Positions 34,173 to 44,509 of a stretch of DNA of 64,000 bases are shown here, one piece after another. Within the stretch, counting starts at the first letter, position 1. Each line of letters starts with the position of its first letter. The notes under the pieces were generated by a model. That model did not search any database and was not told the DNA's origin. It saw nothing but the letters and a program-made list of their open reading frames with translations. Location: contig JARGXX010000028.1 of the NCBI GenBank assembly GCA_030374765.1, positions 496,001-560,000 of the forward strand. The letters are read 5' to 3'. The position numbers and the translations under genes are program-made. The DNA is from Agarophyton chilense. Lineage: Eukaryota > Rhodophyta > Florideophyceae > Gracilariales > Gracilariaceae.

Positions 34173-34745
34173 TGAGGTCTCGGATAGTTGAAAAAAGGCA
34201 ATTGTTGAGCTAGCGCTGAATGGATTCGCCCGAGGCGTCCTCTGATGATGATAGCATTGGCTATGTAGAAATCTAGGCTTCATGCATCATGGGACAGAAG
34301 CGACGTTGATTCTCTGATTCGGTGCGCATCTGACAATGTATTCGTTTACACGTTCGGTGTACGCGGCGATGTTCACTTCAAACTGAATAATATGCGGTTG
34401 AGTCGGTTCAATGAATTTCGGGGGCTGGATAGTTTTTTGCGATTCCGTACGACGAAATAGTGGTCCGGTGTCGATTAATGATGATCTGCAGCAGCGTCAT
34501 CGTTGTATGAAATGAAAGTACAAATTTAGTGACAAGCGGCGGGTAGGTTGGCTAATTCGAAACCGGAAGTTCCGAAACCGTTGCTTTTTCAGTAAACAAG
34601 GGCACCTTTCTTTTGTATAGAAAGGCCTATTACAATTTTGTACCTTGATGGTTTCTTAGCCCCAAATACCCACAAATTCGATTTCAAAACTATGTTTACG
34701 GAAATATTTTTTGTGTCATAAATATAGATAGTCCGACTGTTCCAT
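34173..34745. other. Spacer with a short coding-like minus-strand remnant
   Basis: Between the recombinase relic and the next ORF. The minus strand near 34,490-34,310 reads open and coding-like (TIQPPKFIEPTQPHIIQFEV), but no family is recognised. Confidence 0.3.
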
Positions 34746-35225
34746 TCATTGTAAAGGAACTTCTTTGGTAAAGATACAAGAAACATATACAAAAAGATCA
34801 TCAACCATGATAGAACAAGCTCCATGCATCATCTTTCTGTTCAGATCAGTTCTCATTTCATTTTCGTCTTCGCTGCTGAGATTTGAATTTTCGAAGGCTT
34901 TTTCTTTTAAGTCCCTGGCACAAAACTGGTATCCTTGCTTTGCTTCTTCAAATAGATTTTTTGCTATGTTTTTCACTTCTAAATCTCTTGTGTACACAAG
35001 TCTGTGGGTGACCCAAAAGTATGAAACGCCTAAAACCAACTCTGTCATATCCTCGTATTCTTCTTTTGCCGAGGTCACATTATTTAACTCGCAAATTTCA
35101 AACAACGCGGTGTTCCACCCCAATGGACAATCCCCTGTTTCTTCTCGACATCGGTTCAGGAATTTAAAAAACTTTCCGCTCAAGAAAGGACACCCGTGTA
35201 AAGTAGTCCGTGGAAGGTCTTCCAT
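34746..35225 (-). CDS. Hypothetical protein, 159 residues
   Basis: An intact minus-strand ORF with natural-looking composition: Cys-containing N-terminal third, Lys/Glu-rich amphipathic helices around residues 80-130, and no signal peptide or membrane segment. It matches no family I recognise. The neighbours are a DIRS-like relic on one side and empty DNA on the other, so it could be an orphan host gene or a fragment of an unidentified element. Confidence 0.4.
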   Translation of the reverse strand: MEDLPRTTLHGCPFLSGKFFKFLNRCREETGDCPLGWNTALFEICELNNVTSAKEEYEDMTELVLGVSYFWVTHRLVYTRDLEVKNIAKNLFEEAKQGYQFCARDLKEKAFENSNLSSEDENEMRTDLNRKMMHGACSIMVDDLFVYVSCIFTKEVPLQ

Positions 35226-35359
35226 TTTGATGGTAAAGCGCTGGCAAGTGCAAGGTGAGTGGAAAGCTTATCTCTTATATAAACATATTCACCAAATGCC
35301 ACAAGCACTGACTACTCAGCTTTGTTTGTGGCTCCATAGTATGAAGAGGCATTTCTAAG

Positions 35360-36200
35360 TTTTTAAAGAATGATGCCGTTTAAAAAAATGCAAGTGTTTC
35401 TATCGATTTTTGTAGTGTTCGGATTATTTGGCGCTTTCGAATCATAACACCTGTGCGTTTGGCTCTTATTTTTAATACTAGATTGTATGTTTTTCGAATA
35501 TAGCCAAACCACGCCAGATGGCTAGCTAGGGTTCATGACTATTATTCTATTTCTTACATAGAGTTCAAGCATTCTTTTCTCTTCATTTCATTGCAAGTTC
35601 TTTAAAACTGCGAGGGCTACCCTACAGTGCAGAGTCCTCAGGGTCTGTCTCAAACAAGCGTTGACGTTCACGAAAACGCTAAACGTGAAAGACTTGTTCC
35701 TTGAGTTTCTCAAAAAAGGACGATGTAAATTATCACTCTGCTACCGTGTCGTAGATTGGGGCATTATTGTTCTTTCTATTCTTTACACTCCACCGTCGGA
35801 GTGGCGCTCCATCTTAATTTGCCATGAGAGTACGGTTTGAAAGATCTAGACTGTGCTTCTGTTTATATCTATCTTCTGGATAGAGAGTATCCTGGATAGA
35901 GAGTATCAGTATGGTGTCACTTTTTAGTAAGGTTCCCTATGAGAATAACCTCGTTATCTTTACGACGTTCTACAGGTCACGGTTAATAATAATACAGCCA
36001 ATTCGCGACACATGCCTCTTCCTCCTTGGTTTTTTGGGCCCCTTGGTGTTGCGTTTTCTATTATGCACTGTTGGATCTATGTGGTCCAATGCATTTAGGA
36101 GGTTCTATGAATAGACCAAGAACGATATGCTGAGGGGGGTTCAAGAAAAGCAAGGGCGCAGAAGCAGGGTCTTATATCTAGCCAATCATTATTTTTTGAG
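35360..36200. other. AT-rich DNA without a recognisable gene
   Basis: Only short ORFs without codon structure. No repeat or RNA gene seen. Confidence 0.4.
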
Positions 36201-36214
36201 AATTCGTTCACACG

Positions 36215-36463
36215 TTGAGAAGCCCTTTGTTCAGACAGGCCCTCAAGCAGTTTGAGGGTTTGCGTGATGCGAAATGGAGCCCCGAGAAGTTGTACAACTG
36301 CTTGATCAACAAGTGTTTTGGAAGATTGAATGGCACGAAATCTGCTCTTGACTTAGATAAGCCTTTCAAAGAAATATATACAAGGAAGGCGGCGAGTCTA
36401 CCACGTGTCAGTTTGAATGTGGCCAAGGTAAGCATCCTGAAACTGATGGTCAATTTTACATAG
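36215..36463 (+). CDS. Small hypothetical ORF just inside the right-arm boundary
   Basis: 82 codons, containing GLRDAKWSPEKLYNCLINKC. The composition looks coding, but there is no family match and no counterpart at the inner edge of the left arm. It may be an exon-like fragment of a decayed gene that ended where the duplication begins. Confidence 0.3.
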   Translation: MRSPLFRQALKQFEGLRDAKWSPEKLYNCLINKCFGRLNGTKSALDLDKPFKEIYTRKAASLPRVSLNVAKVSILKLMVNFT

Positions 36464-36682
36464 CTACAGTGTACAAATGCGTATACATTCTAATTAGTGG
36501 ATGTAGTCCTTTACTTTAAACCTACTCCTAGACTTTGCAAGTTGCACAAAATCGAAATAAAAGCCACGATGACGCATGATATCGAATTCGGTACCCATGC
36601 AAGCCACGACCTACTCGGCGATCGTCTGGAGCTTCAAGCTCCAGTCAAAGTCACACCATAGCCGTTCGGGGTTCAGAAAACT

Positions 36683-36910
36683 GTGAAGGGCCAGTCGATT
36701 TTGTCTCTCCAACCAGACAGGAATGGACAATCTTTGGTCAATATCTCTGTGTTCCAGGGAGTCATCAGTGTTGGAAATATAGCGACATTAATGCGCTGTG
36801 CTCAGGCTTTAACTGGCCGGGCCCGTGCGGTTCCGAACAAAACAGGAACATTTAGAAGACAGTTTGAATATTTGGTCTTTAGACTAGATATCCCAATTGG
36901 TGACCTGTAG
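36683..36910 (+). CDS. Unrecognised short ORF in the right arm
   Basis: 75 codons with a coding-like reading (SVFQGVISVGNIATLMRC). The left arm has a related but frame-broken stretch near 7,170-7,390. Function unknown; it could be the last exon-sized part of a gene duplicated with the arms. Confidence 0.25.
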   Translation: MKGQSILSLQPDRNGQSLVNISVFQGVISVGNIATLMRCAQALTGRARAVPNKTGTFRRQFEYLVFRLDIPIGDL

Positions 36911-36962
36911 TCCGCCTTAGCGCGGTCTATACAAGGGCACCAATAGGGCGCGTAGTGAGTAA

Positions 36963-37626
36963 GAGCATCTCTCCCGGACAGGCTTTTTGATAGTTTTTTA
37001 GAATAGGGACGAAACGCATCTCTACCGGAAAAATCTAATCGTAACCGTTAGTGTTTGGGTCCAAATAGTAAGCGTTTTGGTCGTAATAAACCCATCAATA
37101 GGCCTAGATTGGCTCCTATCCTATTCAATAGAATTGCCATACACAGCCACGCCATTGGCTTGAAACTGGCGCCAACACCGAAACAGTACACCCGCACTAT
37201 ACACAATGCTATTGAGCTCATCTATGCCCACAAAACTGGGGATGCCCATCCTAATATCCAACTTCCACTACTGCAACGCGAATCGTCGAGGGGCGCCATC
37301 AAAATCACGTTGAATGTTCGGACGTTTTCCTTGTATAGAACCTCTTTGTGAGGGTTTTTTTGTCGCTTGTTTCTATTCCAGGCGATATGCCTGTTCCGAT
37401 GAGATATGCAAGGTTTTCATCATCGTTGGAGTCTTTTTCTTGGAAGAAATTCATGTTGAAGATCAAGTACCCTTTCGGAACAGGTAGGTACTGAATAGGG
37501 GATCATTTCCGGTAGAGTTGTCACTCTTATGGTAATGTAACCGTTATGGAGCCTAAAGCTACCCAATTTAAAAGACACACACGTGTAGTACAAAAATCGC
37601 GAATAGCAACTCCGGTAGAGATGCTC
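36963..37626. mobile_element. PIF/Harbinger-type MITE, 664 bp
   Basis: Terminal inverted repeats GAGCATCTCTCCCGGA (36963-36978) and its inverse at 37611-37626 (15 of 16 match), flanked by TAA duplicates (36960-36962 and 37627-37629), the TWA duplication of PIF/Harbinger elements. A copy of the repeat core (CATCTCTACCGGA) recurs subterminally near 37,017, and its inverse near 37,508. There is no coding capacity. The left arm shows the empty site with a single TAA. Confidence 0.85.
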
Positions 37627-37795
37627 TAAAGGAGAGAAAGAAAATAGACAGACCAACTAACCGAACAATCAACTCTGCCTTTTGCACAATCAGCAATATC
37701 AAAAGCCAAAAGAGTTTATGAACTGAAGACGAAGTAGAGATTGGCTGAAAAGAAGAATATGATATGACACAGAACCCACGCATAAACAGAGTATA

Positions 37796-37848
37796 GCCAA
37801 AACAGTTCGTGTCATACACGAGTCGGTTTAAAAAACAACTGTTTTGGC
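37796..37848. other. Hairpin, counterpart of 6890-6942
   Basis: GCCAAAACAGTT at 37796-37807 and AACTGTTTTGGC at 37837-37848 form the same 12-bp stem as in the left arm. Confidence 0.75.
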
Positions 37849-38613
37849 CGAGGATTTCTTCAAGTATTACCAACCTAATGTATCTTAATGGTTCTAATTC
37901 TTTTGTCTGTGAAGCACACAAGAACTTTTATATAAACAAATAGCGGCTCAGGAGTGTTTTTTAAAGCAGAGGTATTAATTTTGAAGTGAGGCGAAAAAAC
38001 AAAATGGAACCGAAATATGAAGAAAGTGTCTAAAGCTGCGAAAGTCTATCTTTGGATCTCTTTTCCTTTTGTAACTGTTACGTTCTGATAGTTTTGCAAT
38101 ACCCTATCCTGCGCTTTTTGAAGTTTCTTGTCATCATACCTGATTCTAGAAGCCTTTGTCTTCACAAGGGTCGGTGTAGCTCTTTAACACTTCTTGCAAC
38201 AGGTATTCTACTTTGTAAAGTATCATGCTTTTACAAGATCTCAAATAATTCTTATGGAGGTATTCGATGGAGAATTGTCCCTACAAACTCAACGTGAAAG
38301 TGATGGGATCAAAAATGGTGTGCCCCAGTCTTCCACAATGTGACCGCAGCAAGACGAATTGGTTCTATCATCAGAGTAACATTACTATGTAGTTTCGTAT
38401 ATCTGTAGTACAGCTTGACCACCTAACGACTAAGTAAAGTAGTAACAAATCCCTGCTGTTTCTTTACCGATAATGAATGGTGTAAATAAAGCAGTTGAAC
38501 AAACGTCTTCCGCAATTTTTCAGAACAAGAGACTCGACGAACGAAGGCAAAACAACTGAAAAACGTAAGACTTTTAATTGCTTGATCGAAATCTTGGGGC
38601 GATGTCCTACTAT

Positions 38614-39684
38614 CTACTTGCCAGCGCCGTCCTGCGTTCTGCGTGCCTTGCGGCGCTCCCGTTCTTTCCTGTTTCGCTCTTCCCTCCGGCGATTTTCCTC
38701 GCGAACGCGTTCTTCGTGCTCCTGACGAACTCGTTCCCATCTTTCTTTTTCATCACAGATCCTCCAGTGCGCCTTCAAATGTGTACTCTGTACAAACCGT
38801 CTCCTGCAAGCGCGACAGACGTACTTGCGCTGCGACTTATCCAAATGCGTATCCATATGCCGCTTCAGGCTTTGCACGCCATAAGTCGTGAACTTGCAAT
38901 CCTCCACGTTGCATTGCAGCGGCAGGCAATTGAGATCGTGCTTCTCCAGATCCTGCACCAGTCGTCTGCATTTAAGGCATCTTCTCTTCCCATCAGAGCG
39001 GGAGGGCTGCGCCCCGCTCGGGGATGGTCCTGGTTGAGCACGTGGAGCCGTGGCGCGGGGTGCACTGCTGGCGGCAGGTGCAGGTGTGATTTCGTCATCA
39101 GAGATGTTCACATGGACCGGCGGTGCACCCCCGCTGGGGTGCATCATGGGTCCACTGTTCTCTTCATTTCTCCAATGACTTCCAACGCGCTGAGGAGGTG
39201 CCGGAAGTCCGGTTCTGGGGCCTACTGAGTCTGACCCGGAAGGGGAGTTGAGGAGGTCCCGCACGGATCTGACAGCCTGTTGTCTTGTTGTGGGTCCGGG
39301 CCGCTGACGTTCTGACAGAGATCCGGATGAAGAATTGAGCAGGTCCTGCACGGATCTGATCCTGCTCGGTGGCTCGTTCCCAAACGGATTGTTCGTATGA
39401 AAACTTCCTTGCCTTCGAGATGATGGGCCCGGTCTACTTGTCGCTCTGTCTGGCGACTGGTCGGATGGAGTGTTTAGTAGGTCTCGAATGTCTATCCTTC
39501 CGAGACCGCTTTCTACTGTATGTGGCGTACGACCTTCGTCGGAATGTGGACCGTCGTCCTCATTTCGTCCCCTTCTGTTCACGCGAGAAAGGAGGTATTC
39601 TACTTCCATCCTATTCAAAGCATTGTTTCTATTGGGATTGTTGCCGCCTCCAGCACCACCGGAAGAACGTGGGTGCCAGCTCAT
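38614..39684 (-). CDS. C2H2-type zinc-finger protein with DLLN repeats (right copy)
   Basis: 356 residues, intact, nearly identical to the 4198-5355 product. It has one 29-residue repeat fewer and only a handful of substitutions (for example Gln to Arg near residue 40, Lys to Glu near 104, Arg to Gln in the first finger linker). All zinc ligands, the VHVNISDDE patch and the Arg/Glu tail are kept. Both copies being open suggests recent duplication, gene conversion or selection. The surrounding non-coding DNA is also very similar, so age alone may explain it. Confidence 0.75.
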   Translation of the reverse strand: MSWHPRSSGGAGGGNNPNRNNALNRMEVEYLLSRVNRRGRNEDDGPHSDEGRTPHTVESGLGRIDIRDLLNTPSDQSPDRATSRPGPSSRRQGSFHTNNPFGNEPPSRIRSVQDLLNSSSGSLSERQRPGPTTRQQAVRSVRDLLNSPSGSDSVGPRTGLPAPPQRVGSHWRNEENSGPMMHPSGGAPPVHVNISDDEITPAPAASSAPRATAPRAQPGPSPSGAQPSRSDGKRRCLKCRRLVQDLEKHDLNCLPLQCNVEDCKFTTYGVQSLKRHMDTHLDKSQRKYVCRACRRRFVQSTHLKAHWRICDEKERWERVRQEHEERVREENRRREERNRKERERRKARRTQDGAGK

Positions 39685-41861
39685 GGTGTTGGTGAGTCAA
39701 ATGTAGGTGATTTGTCGCGATTGTTTCCACAGATTGTGCTCGTTCTTCTTCCGGTGACTGGGATATGCTTCTGGTGGTGCCGCCGCTGAAAGTCTTAGTC
39801 TTTTATGAGTTTCTTTATGGGAAACTCGCCTTACAAAATAGTCATTTTACTACTACAATCACCTTTGTTCTCATTCTGTTTGAACTGAGCATATATGCCT
39901 ACTCTTTTTTGTCATGCTTTTCGTGATGTATTAGGAACTTGTTTTCGCACATATGAAAAACATACCGAAATCAATGCCGGGAGGCAACCATTCTACTGAT
40001 AGTACAGTCGAAGAGGTTTTCATTGGTATAGTTGCATTTTTACAAAACAGTTTTTTCACATGTTCAAACAGACTTGGTTGCAGCTCTTAAAGCTTTTTCA
40101 GAACGTTTCTATCCATTTGGGTCCTGATCAAGTTACCAGTGGGCACTTAGTCTCGACAATTGTAGAAAAATTCAGCAACTAATGACAGCTGTCCAAAGGA
40201 AACTCCCGACATCCACATATATACCTCTCGGATCATGCAGAACTAAAGACTTTATCATTTTTCCATGCAACTGCTGTTAGAAGATTGATTCGTTTCATAT
40301 TCGAACTGGAGTCATCAGATTTGAGATGCATCCCACGCAGCTAGAGCAAGTCTAGCTCCAAAGATACATATGTGACCACCTGATTTTCTTTTCCCGATTC
40401 GGGGGGCGAACTGTTTTTGCACTAAACGAGAAACGCCTTTTGAGGGCGATCGCCGTCAGAAATATCGCCAATTAATAAGCCATGCTATTCTAATTGCTCG
40501 CGGTAGATGTTTGATAGTAATCAAAGAGTGCTCAACTGGTATAAGTTTAGCGGTTGAGAAATGCCCCGCCCAGCGCTACTCAGGGATAAGTTCACCACTT
40601 TCCGAATCACGATGGAACTCAAAGCTTGTTCATGGACTAACTTTGGTTCGCCTTAGAGATGTCAAGTTTTAATAGCGAAAAAAAAATCAAGCGCTAGAGA
40701 GCAAAACTGTACATTGTCAAATGTTCAACAACCAATGCTTTTCTTTGGGTAATGAATTCTGAGGGAAAACGGAGGGGTCTGTGTTTGAACCCTGATCTCC
40801 AGGTCATACTGAATCTTGAGAAGGTGACTACCGACGGAGCTATAGCAGATCACGACTAGATAGCAAACGCACCCCGCCGGACTCGTCATCACTCTTTTTA
40901 ACTGCCATCTGCAGCTGACAGCACCGCAGTTTGAATTTTTCGATGATTTGACTTGGCTCGCTACATGAGCACAGAAACATCCAAACAAGCCAAAACTATC
41001 CAAGAATTATGAGGCGTATTTCAAATGCGTTCACTGTCCCTGTGCAACAAATGTGACCCAGTATGATTAGGCACTGCAATGCCGAGCATCGGACAGAACG
41101 AGTCAGGATTTGTCCTCTTAGTTCTGTGCTCCGCTTTCTCTCAAACGGAGGTAGGGTTATTTTAATGTTCTGCAATGCGATCTTGTGTCGTACCGATTTC
41201 AAATGTCAAAGAAATCCCCTTCTTCAGACCATCGCTGTACTGGAAACAATAGAAAACTATCTGCCTTTTCTTGGACTCCGGTTTTAGAATCGGTCCTCAA
41301 ATATTATGAAGATAAATAATGTCAAAGAGTCTCCAGAAAGACCGCTCCAATGATCGTAAAGTTGTAAGTTGAGCTTCGGAAATGTTTGAGAAGTTCATTG
41401 TGTCACGCAGTGTGGGGAGGTCTGTTTCACAGGCAATACAATCGGTACTCCAGGTCTACCGGGAGCTCTGTCTCGAGCTCCAAGGATATCTGTGATGGAT
41501 AATATAGAGGGATACTAAGCGATCGTTCGGATACTAGGGGTGACGTACGATAACGGGATACTTGTACGTTTTCTGTACGTCAACGATAAAATATACATGT
41601 CTTCCATAACAGTTTCCTTATTCCTCCTTTCGAAATCTACCGACCTAAATACAACTCGTACGGTACGCAGGACTTCTCCAAAACTTCTGCAATGTTATTG
41701 TAATTTTTCTCTGTAAACAACCGTGCCCATGAAAACCACAGTTATAGTACTGAAGCCCCACATGAAGCGTTTACGGTTAGACTTCACGGAAGTATTAGTA
41801 ATAGTAAAGGTACAGCGTCAAGGTACGCAAATCACAATCCAAGATCCCTAGGTCATTCAAG

Positions 41862-42026
41862 ATGGTAGGTACCCGCAAAAAATCTCTCAAAAAAGACAAC
41901 AGAACTAAGACGACCCGTCTCCTTCGTTTCTGGACTGCTGTTTTGCGTCATTTGATAAGCCGCCAGGCAAGAAAAGGCCTTGCCAGCACCCTCCTCGTTA
42001 ATGCTCTCAAAAGTGCAGTGCTTTAA
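41862..42026 (+). CDS. Small basic ORF upstream of the transposase relic
   Basis: 54 codons, Lys/Arg-rich (TRKKSLKKDNRTKTTRLLRF), about 80 bases before the transposase reading and on the same strand. It may be a decayed N-terminal part of the transposase; there is no independent support. Confidence 0.25.
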   Translation: MVGTRKKSLKKDNRTKTTRLLRFWTAVLRHLISRQARKGLASTLLVNALKSAVL

Positions 42027-42099
42027 GGAGAAACTATTTATGGTATCTAGAACGCAATATCCTTATATATACATGCTCCTTTGAACAACTATTTCACAA

Positions 42100-42970
42100 C
42101 ATGGGTGATGAACAATGTCTACTTCACTTTAAATTTCTAAAAAGATATTTGATTCGAATTGTAGATGTGATCACATCTGAGACGGACAACTACAAGACCA
42201 GGAGAAACTATTACCACGGCATAAAGCAAAGTTTCTGGCTACATGCGTTTTGTTGAAGCGCCTTTTTAGGCCCCAAAGATGGAGTGACCTCGTGATCATG
42301 TTTCCAAAACATACACCGCAACTATCGGAGATTTTCTGGAAGGCGACCGAGGACGTCGTGTACAATCATAGTCATCTTCTAACAAGCCATTTAAGTGCGC
42401 GATATACTGCATCTAGAGTAACCTACTGGGCTTCATGAGGGCAGGAGAAGTTTGGAGCACTGGCACATTGCGTCGGGTACATCGATGGAGCGGTAATAGA
42501 GATCTCTCGCCCCGAACGACGCTGGTCTCCAGAGTTTTGCCTACAACGGACATAAAAAGAAGCACGCTCTCAAAGTTCAGGCCACAACTACAGCCGATGG
42601 TGTTCTCTATCACGTCTAGGGCCCGGTTGAGGAAAGACGCCACGGTTAGACGCTCTTTTCGAGGTCTGGATTAGAAGCACAACTCAGATATGTGTTACTG
42701 GTTGGAGAACAGCGTTATCACATCTTTGGGGACAGCAGATACAACTTTCGGGAGTACCTAGAAATCCTATTCCAGGGCTCTGTCCTGAAAGCAGACCAAA
42801 AGGCATTTAATAGAACAATGTCATCAGCGAAGATCACTGTGGAGTGGATGATTAAGGAGAGGAAAACCTACTGGATGACGGTTGACTTCACGAGAAAGAT
42901 GAGGGCCTTTAAGATACCTGTCGGTTCCCTTGACTTAGCTCAGATGCTAATCTGCAACGTGCGTAATTGA
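42100..42970 (+). pseudogene. PIF/Harbinger-like DDE transposase relic
   Basis: Plus-strand reading with frameshifts. Blocks in order: PQRWSDLVIMFPKHTPQLSE near 42,280; VGYIDGAVIEISRP near 42,470, with the first catalytic Asp; YNGHKKKHALKVQ near 42,545; GP-EERRHG near 42,620, where the family has RHD, so the second Asp is lost; YHIFGDSRYNFREYL near 42,720; and SSAKITVEWMIKERKTYW near 42,830, with the acid of the third position. This is the DDE_Tnp_4 layout of Harbinger-type transposases. It is convergent with the MYB/SANT-like gene on the opposite strand (43,209-43,964), the usual two-gene organisation of such elements. It is inactive. Confidence 0.75.
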
Positions 42971-43208
42971 TTCTAAAAGAACCAAACATCAATATACTTT
43001 AGATGCGACCTCCCTTCCTTGGATGAGTTTCTCTCCTGGAGGAAAGATTAAAGTTTTAAATAACGCAGCCCGCCCTCAGCAGCGCAAGGGACCCGTCCAT
43101 CACTTCCATCATCAGCCTCACCTTTTTGAGCTCAACCTCATCCGCCGCCTACCGCTCCTCTTTTTTCTCCTCGCGTGCACGCTTTCGTTCCTCCCTCTCC
43201 TCTTCAAA

Positions 43209-43964
43209 TCAGAGAGGTGCGAGATCGTACTTCTTGCTCTCCATGTTCATTCGACCTTTGACCGCTTTCTCCAAGGCCTTCAAGAAAGCCCCCTTCTCCT
43301 CCATGTCCATTGATGGTGCTCGCCGTTTTCGCCCTCGAGGTTCGCGCGGCTTCCAGTTCGAAGTCAAACGCCCATCGGCCTCTTTTCCGTACTTACCCTG
43401 TTCCCACTGACACACCCAATGGCGCGCAAGCGGATTACAGCGCCCAGCCGTTCCTTTCCTCTCTCTCCCGTTTTTCCTCCTTCTCCGTTTTGGCCCTCTT
43501 CTAAGCAGCGATCTCAACTCGATCATCTTTCACCAGTTCACGAAGTGTCCCCATCTCCGTCACCTCGCCTCCTATACCACTCAGACGATAATTCTGATCA
43601 AGAAGCTCCTGCAGCCTCTTATGTCGATCTTGGAGGGCTATCCAAGTCACTCTCGTAGACAAGCGCTTTGTTGCGTTCGCCTCGCTCGTCGCCAGCTCAT
43701 ACCTCTCCCTCGTATCTTCTGTGGGTGAGATGTGAGCCTTATACGCCCCTACTTCCCTCAGAAAGACCAAGCCCTCTTCTGTGGAGAACTTCGCGCGACG
43801 CCCCGCTTTTGTTTGTGGGATAGTTCTCGGCGCCGCAACGGTTGGAGTAGTCGCGGCAGGGTTCGTGGGGGGGCAGGTGTGGGGGCGACGGTGTTAGCGG
43901 CGAAGGCGAGTGGAGCTATAACGGCGTTGGAATTGACGGCAGGTGCAGGGATGGTGGTACCCAT
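43209..43964 (-). pseudogene. MYB/SANT-like protein relic (right arm)
   Basis: Counterpart of 1379-2220. Compared with the left copy it has an in-frame 24-bp insertion and a one-base loss in a C-run near 43,868, which shifts the frame before the domain. The MYB/SANT-like part is open as 43,770-43,501 and the coiled-coil end as 43,526-43,209, in different frames. Not functional as it stands. Confidence 0.65.
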
Positions 43965-44238
43965 GATAATACTGCTTTTGTCTTCGGCGGCTGCTGGATG
44001 TTGTCGTTACATGCTTGAAAGTGCGAAGCGGTTGGCGTCATGACGGGCGCAGGCAGAGTCCAAATCTGAAAGGAGCTGGGGCGTGAGAGTAGCTTGGTAG
44101 GATGCGGTGTGCCGGGATTCAAATGGCAAACAAAATAGCACCAGCGGTAGAAAAGTGACGGGAGATGATAGGCACAAAAGCTCACAGGACATCACTAAAC
44201 CCTCATATTTCAGTAATATATCCCTAATGTTTTCAGTA

Positions 44239-44464
44239 ATGTACGGTGTATCGTACATAAATGTTTACGTGGTTGTAGTTGCGTTCGTGAATTTTTGGGG
44301 AAACTTTCAAGGTGACAGGGATGGTATGGAGTATGTCAGAAGAAGATGTGAAAAGTTTGAAACTAAATGGTGGTCGGGATCCCTGTCATTTTGCATGGGG
44401 AAAAATGGGTTTCACGTCACCTCAAACAGAGGCAAAATTGCTTCATGTACGATGCACCGTACAT
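44239..44464. mobile_element. 226-bp MITE with TA target duplication
   Basis: Terminal inverted repeats of 20 bp with one mismatch: ATGTACGGTGTATCGTACAT at 44239-44258 and its inverse at 44445-44464. They are flanked by TA (44237-44238 and 44465-44466). A second inverted pair, TGACAGGGAT (44313-44322) and ATCCCTGTCA (44379-44388), lies inside. TA duplication suggests Tc1/mariner mobilisation. It begins only about 17 bp outside the end of the right arm. Confidence 0.75.
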
Positions 44465-44509
44465 TAGAGCAACAACAAAACAACGTTTAAAGTAGGACTA
44501 TCCTTATTT

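Larger units (their letters stand above)
36490..44222 (-). repeat. Right arm of the large inverted duplication
   Basis: Inverse match to 1,185-7,550. It is longer because it keeps the transposase region (about 41,350-42,815), deleted on the left, and has gained a 664-bp MITE. It lacks the 0.78-kb segment found at 5,590-6,369. Confidence 0.85.

Noticed and set aside
38578-39228. 216-codon plus-strand ORF opposite the right zinc-finger gene (and its counterpart at 4741-5391)
   Set aside because: Mirror image of the zinc-finger coding sequence; the real gene has zinc ligands and coiled coil.
41541-41582. TGACGTAC/GTACGTCA inverted pair as the inner end of the Harbinger element
   Set aside because: No matching terminal repeat at the outer end near 44,222 and no TAA/TTA duplication.
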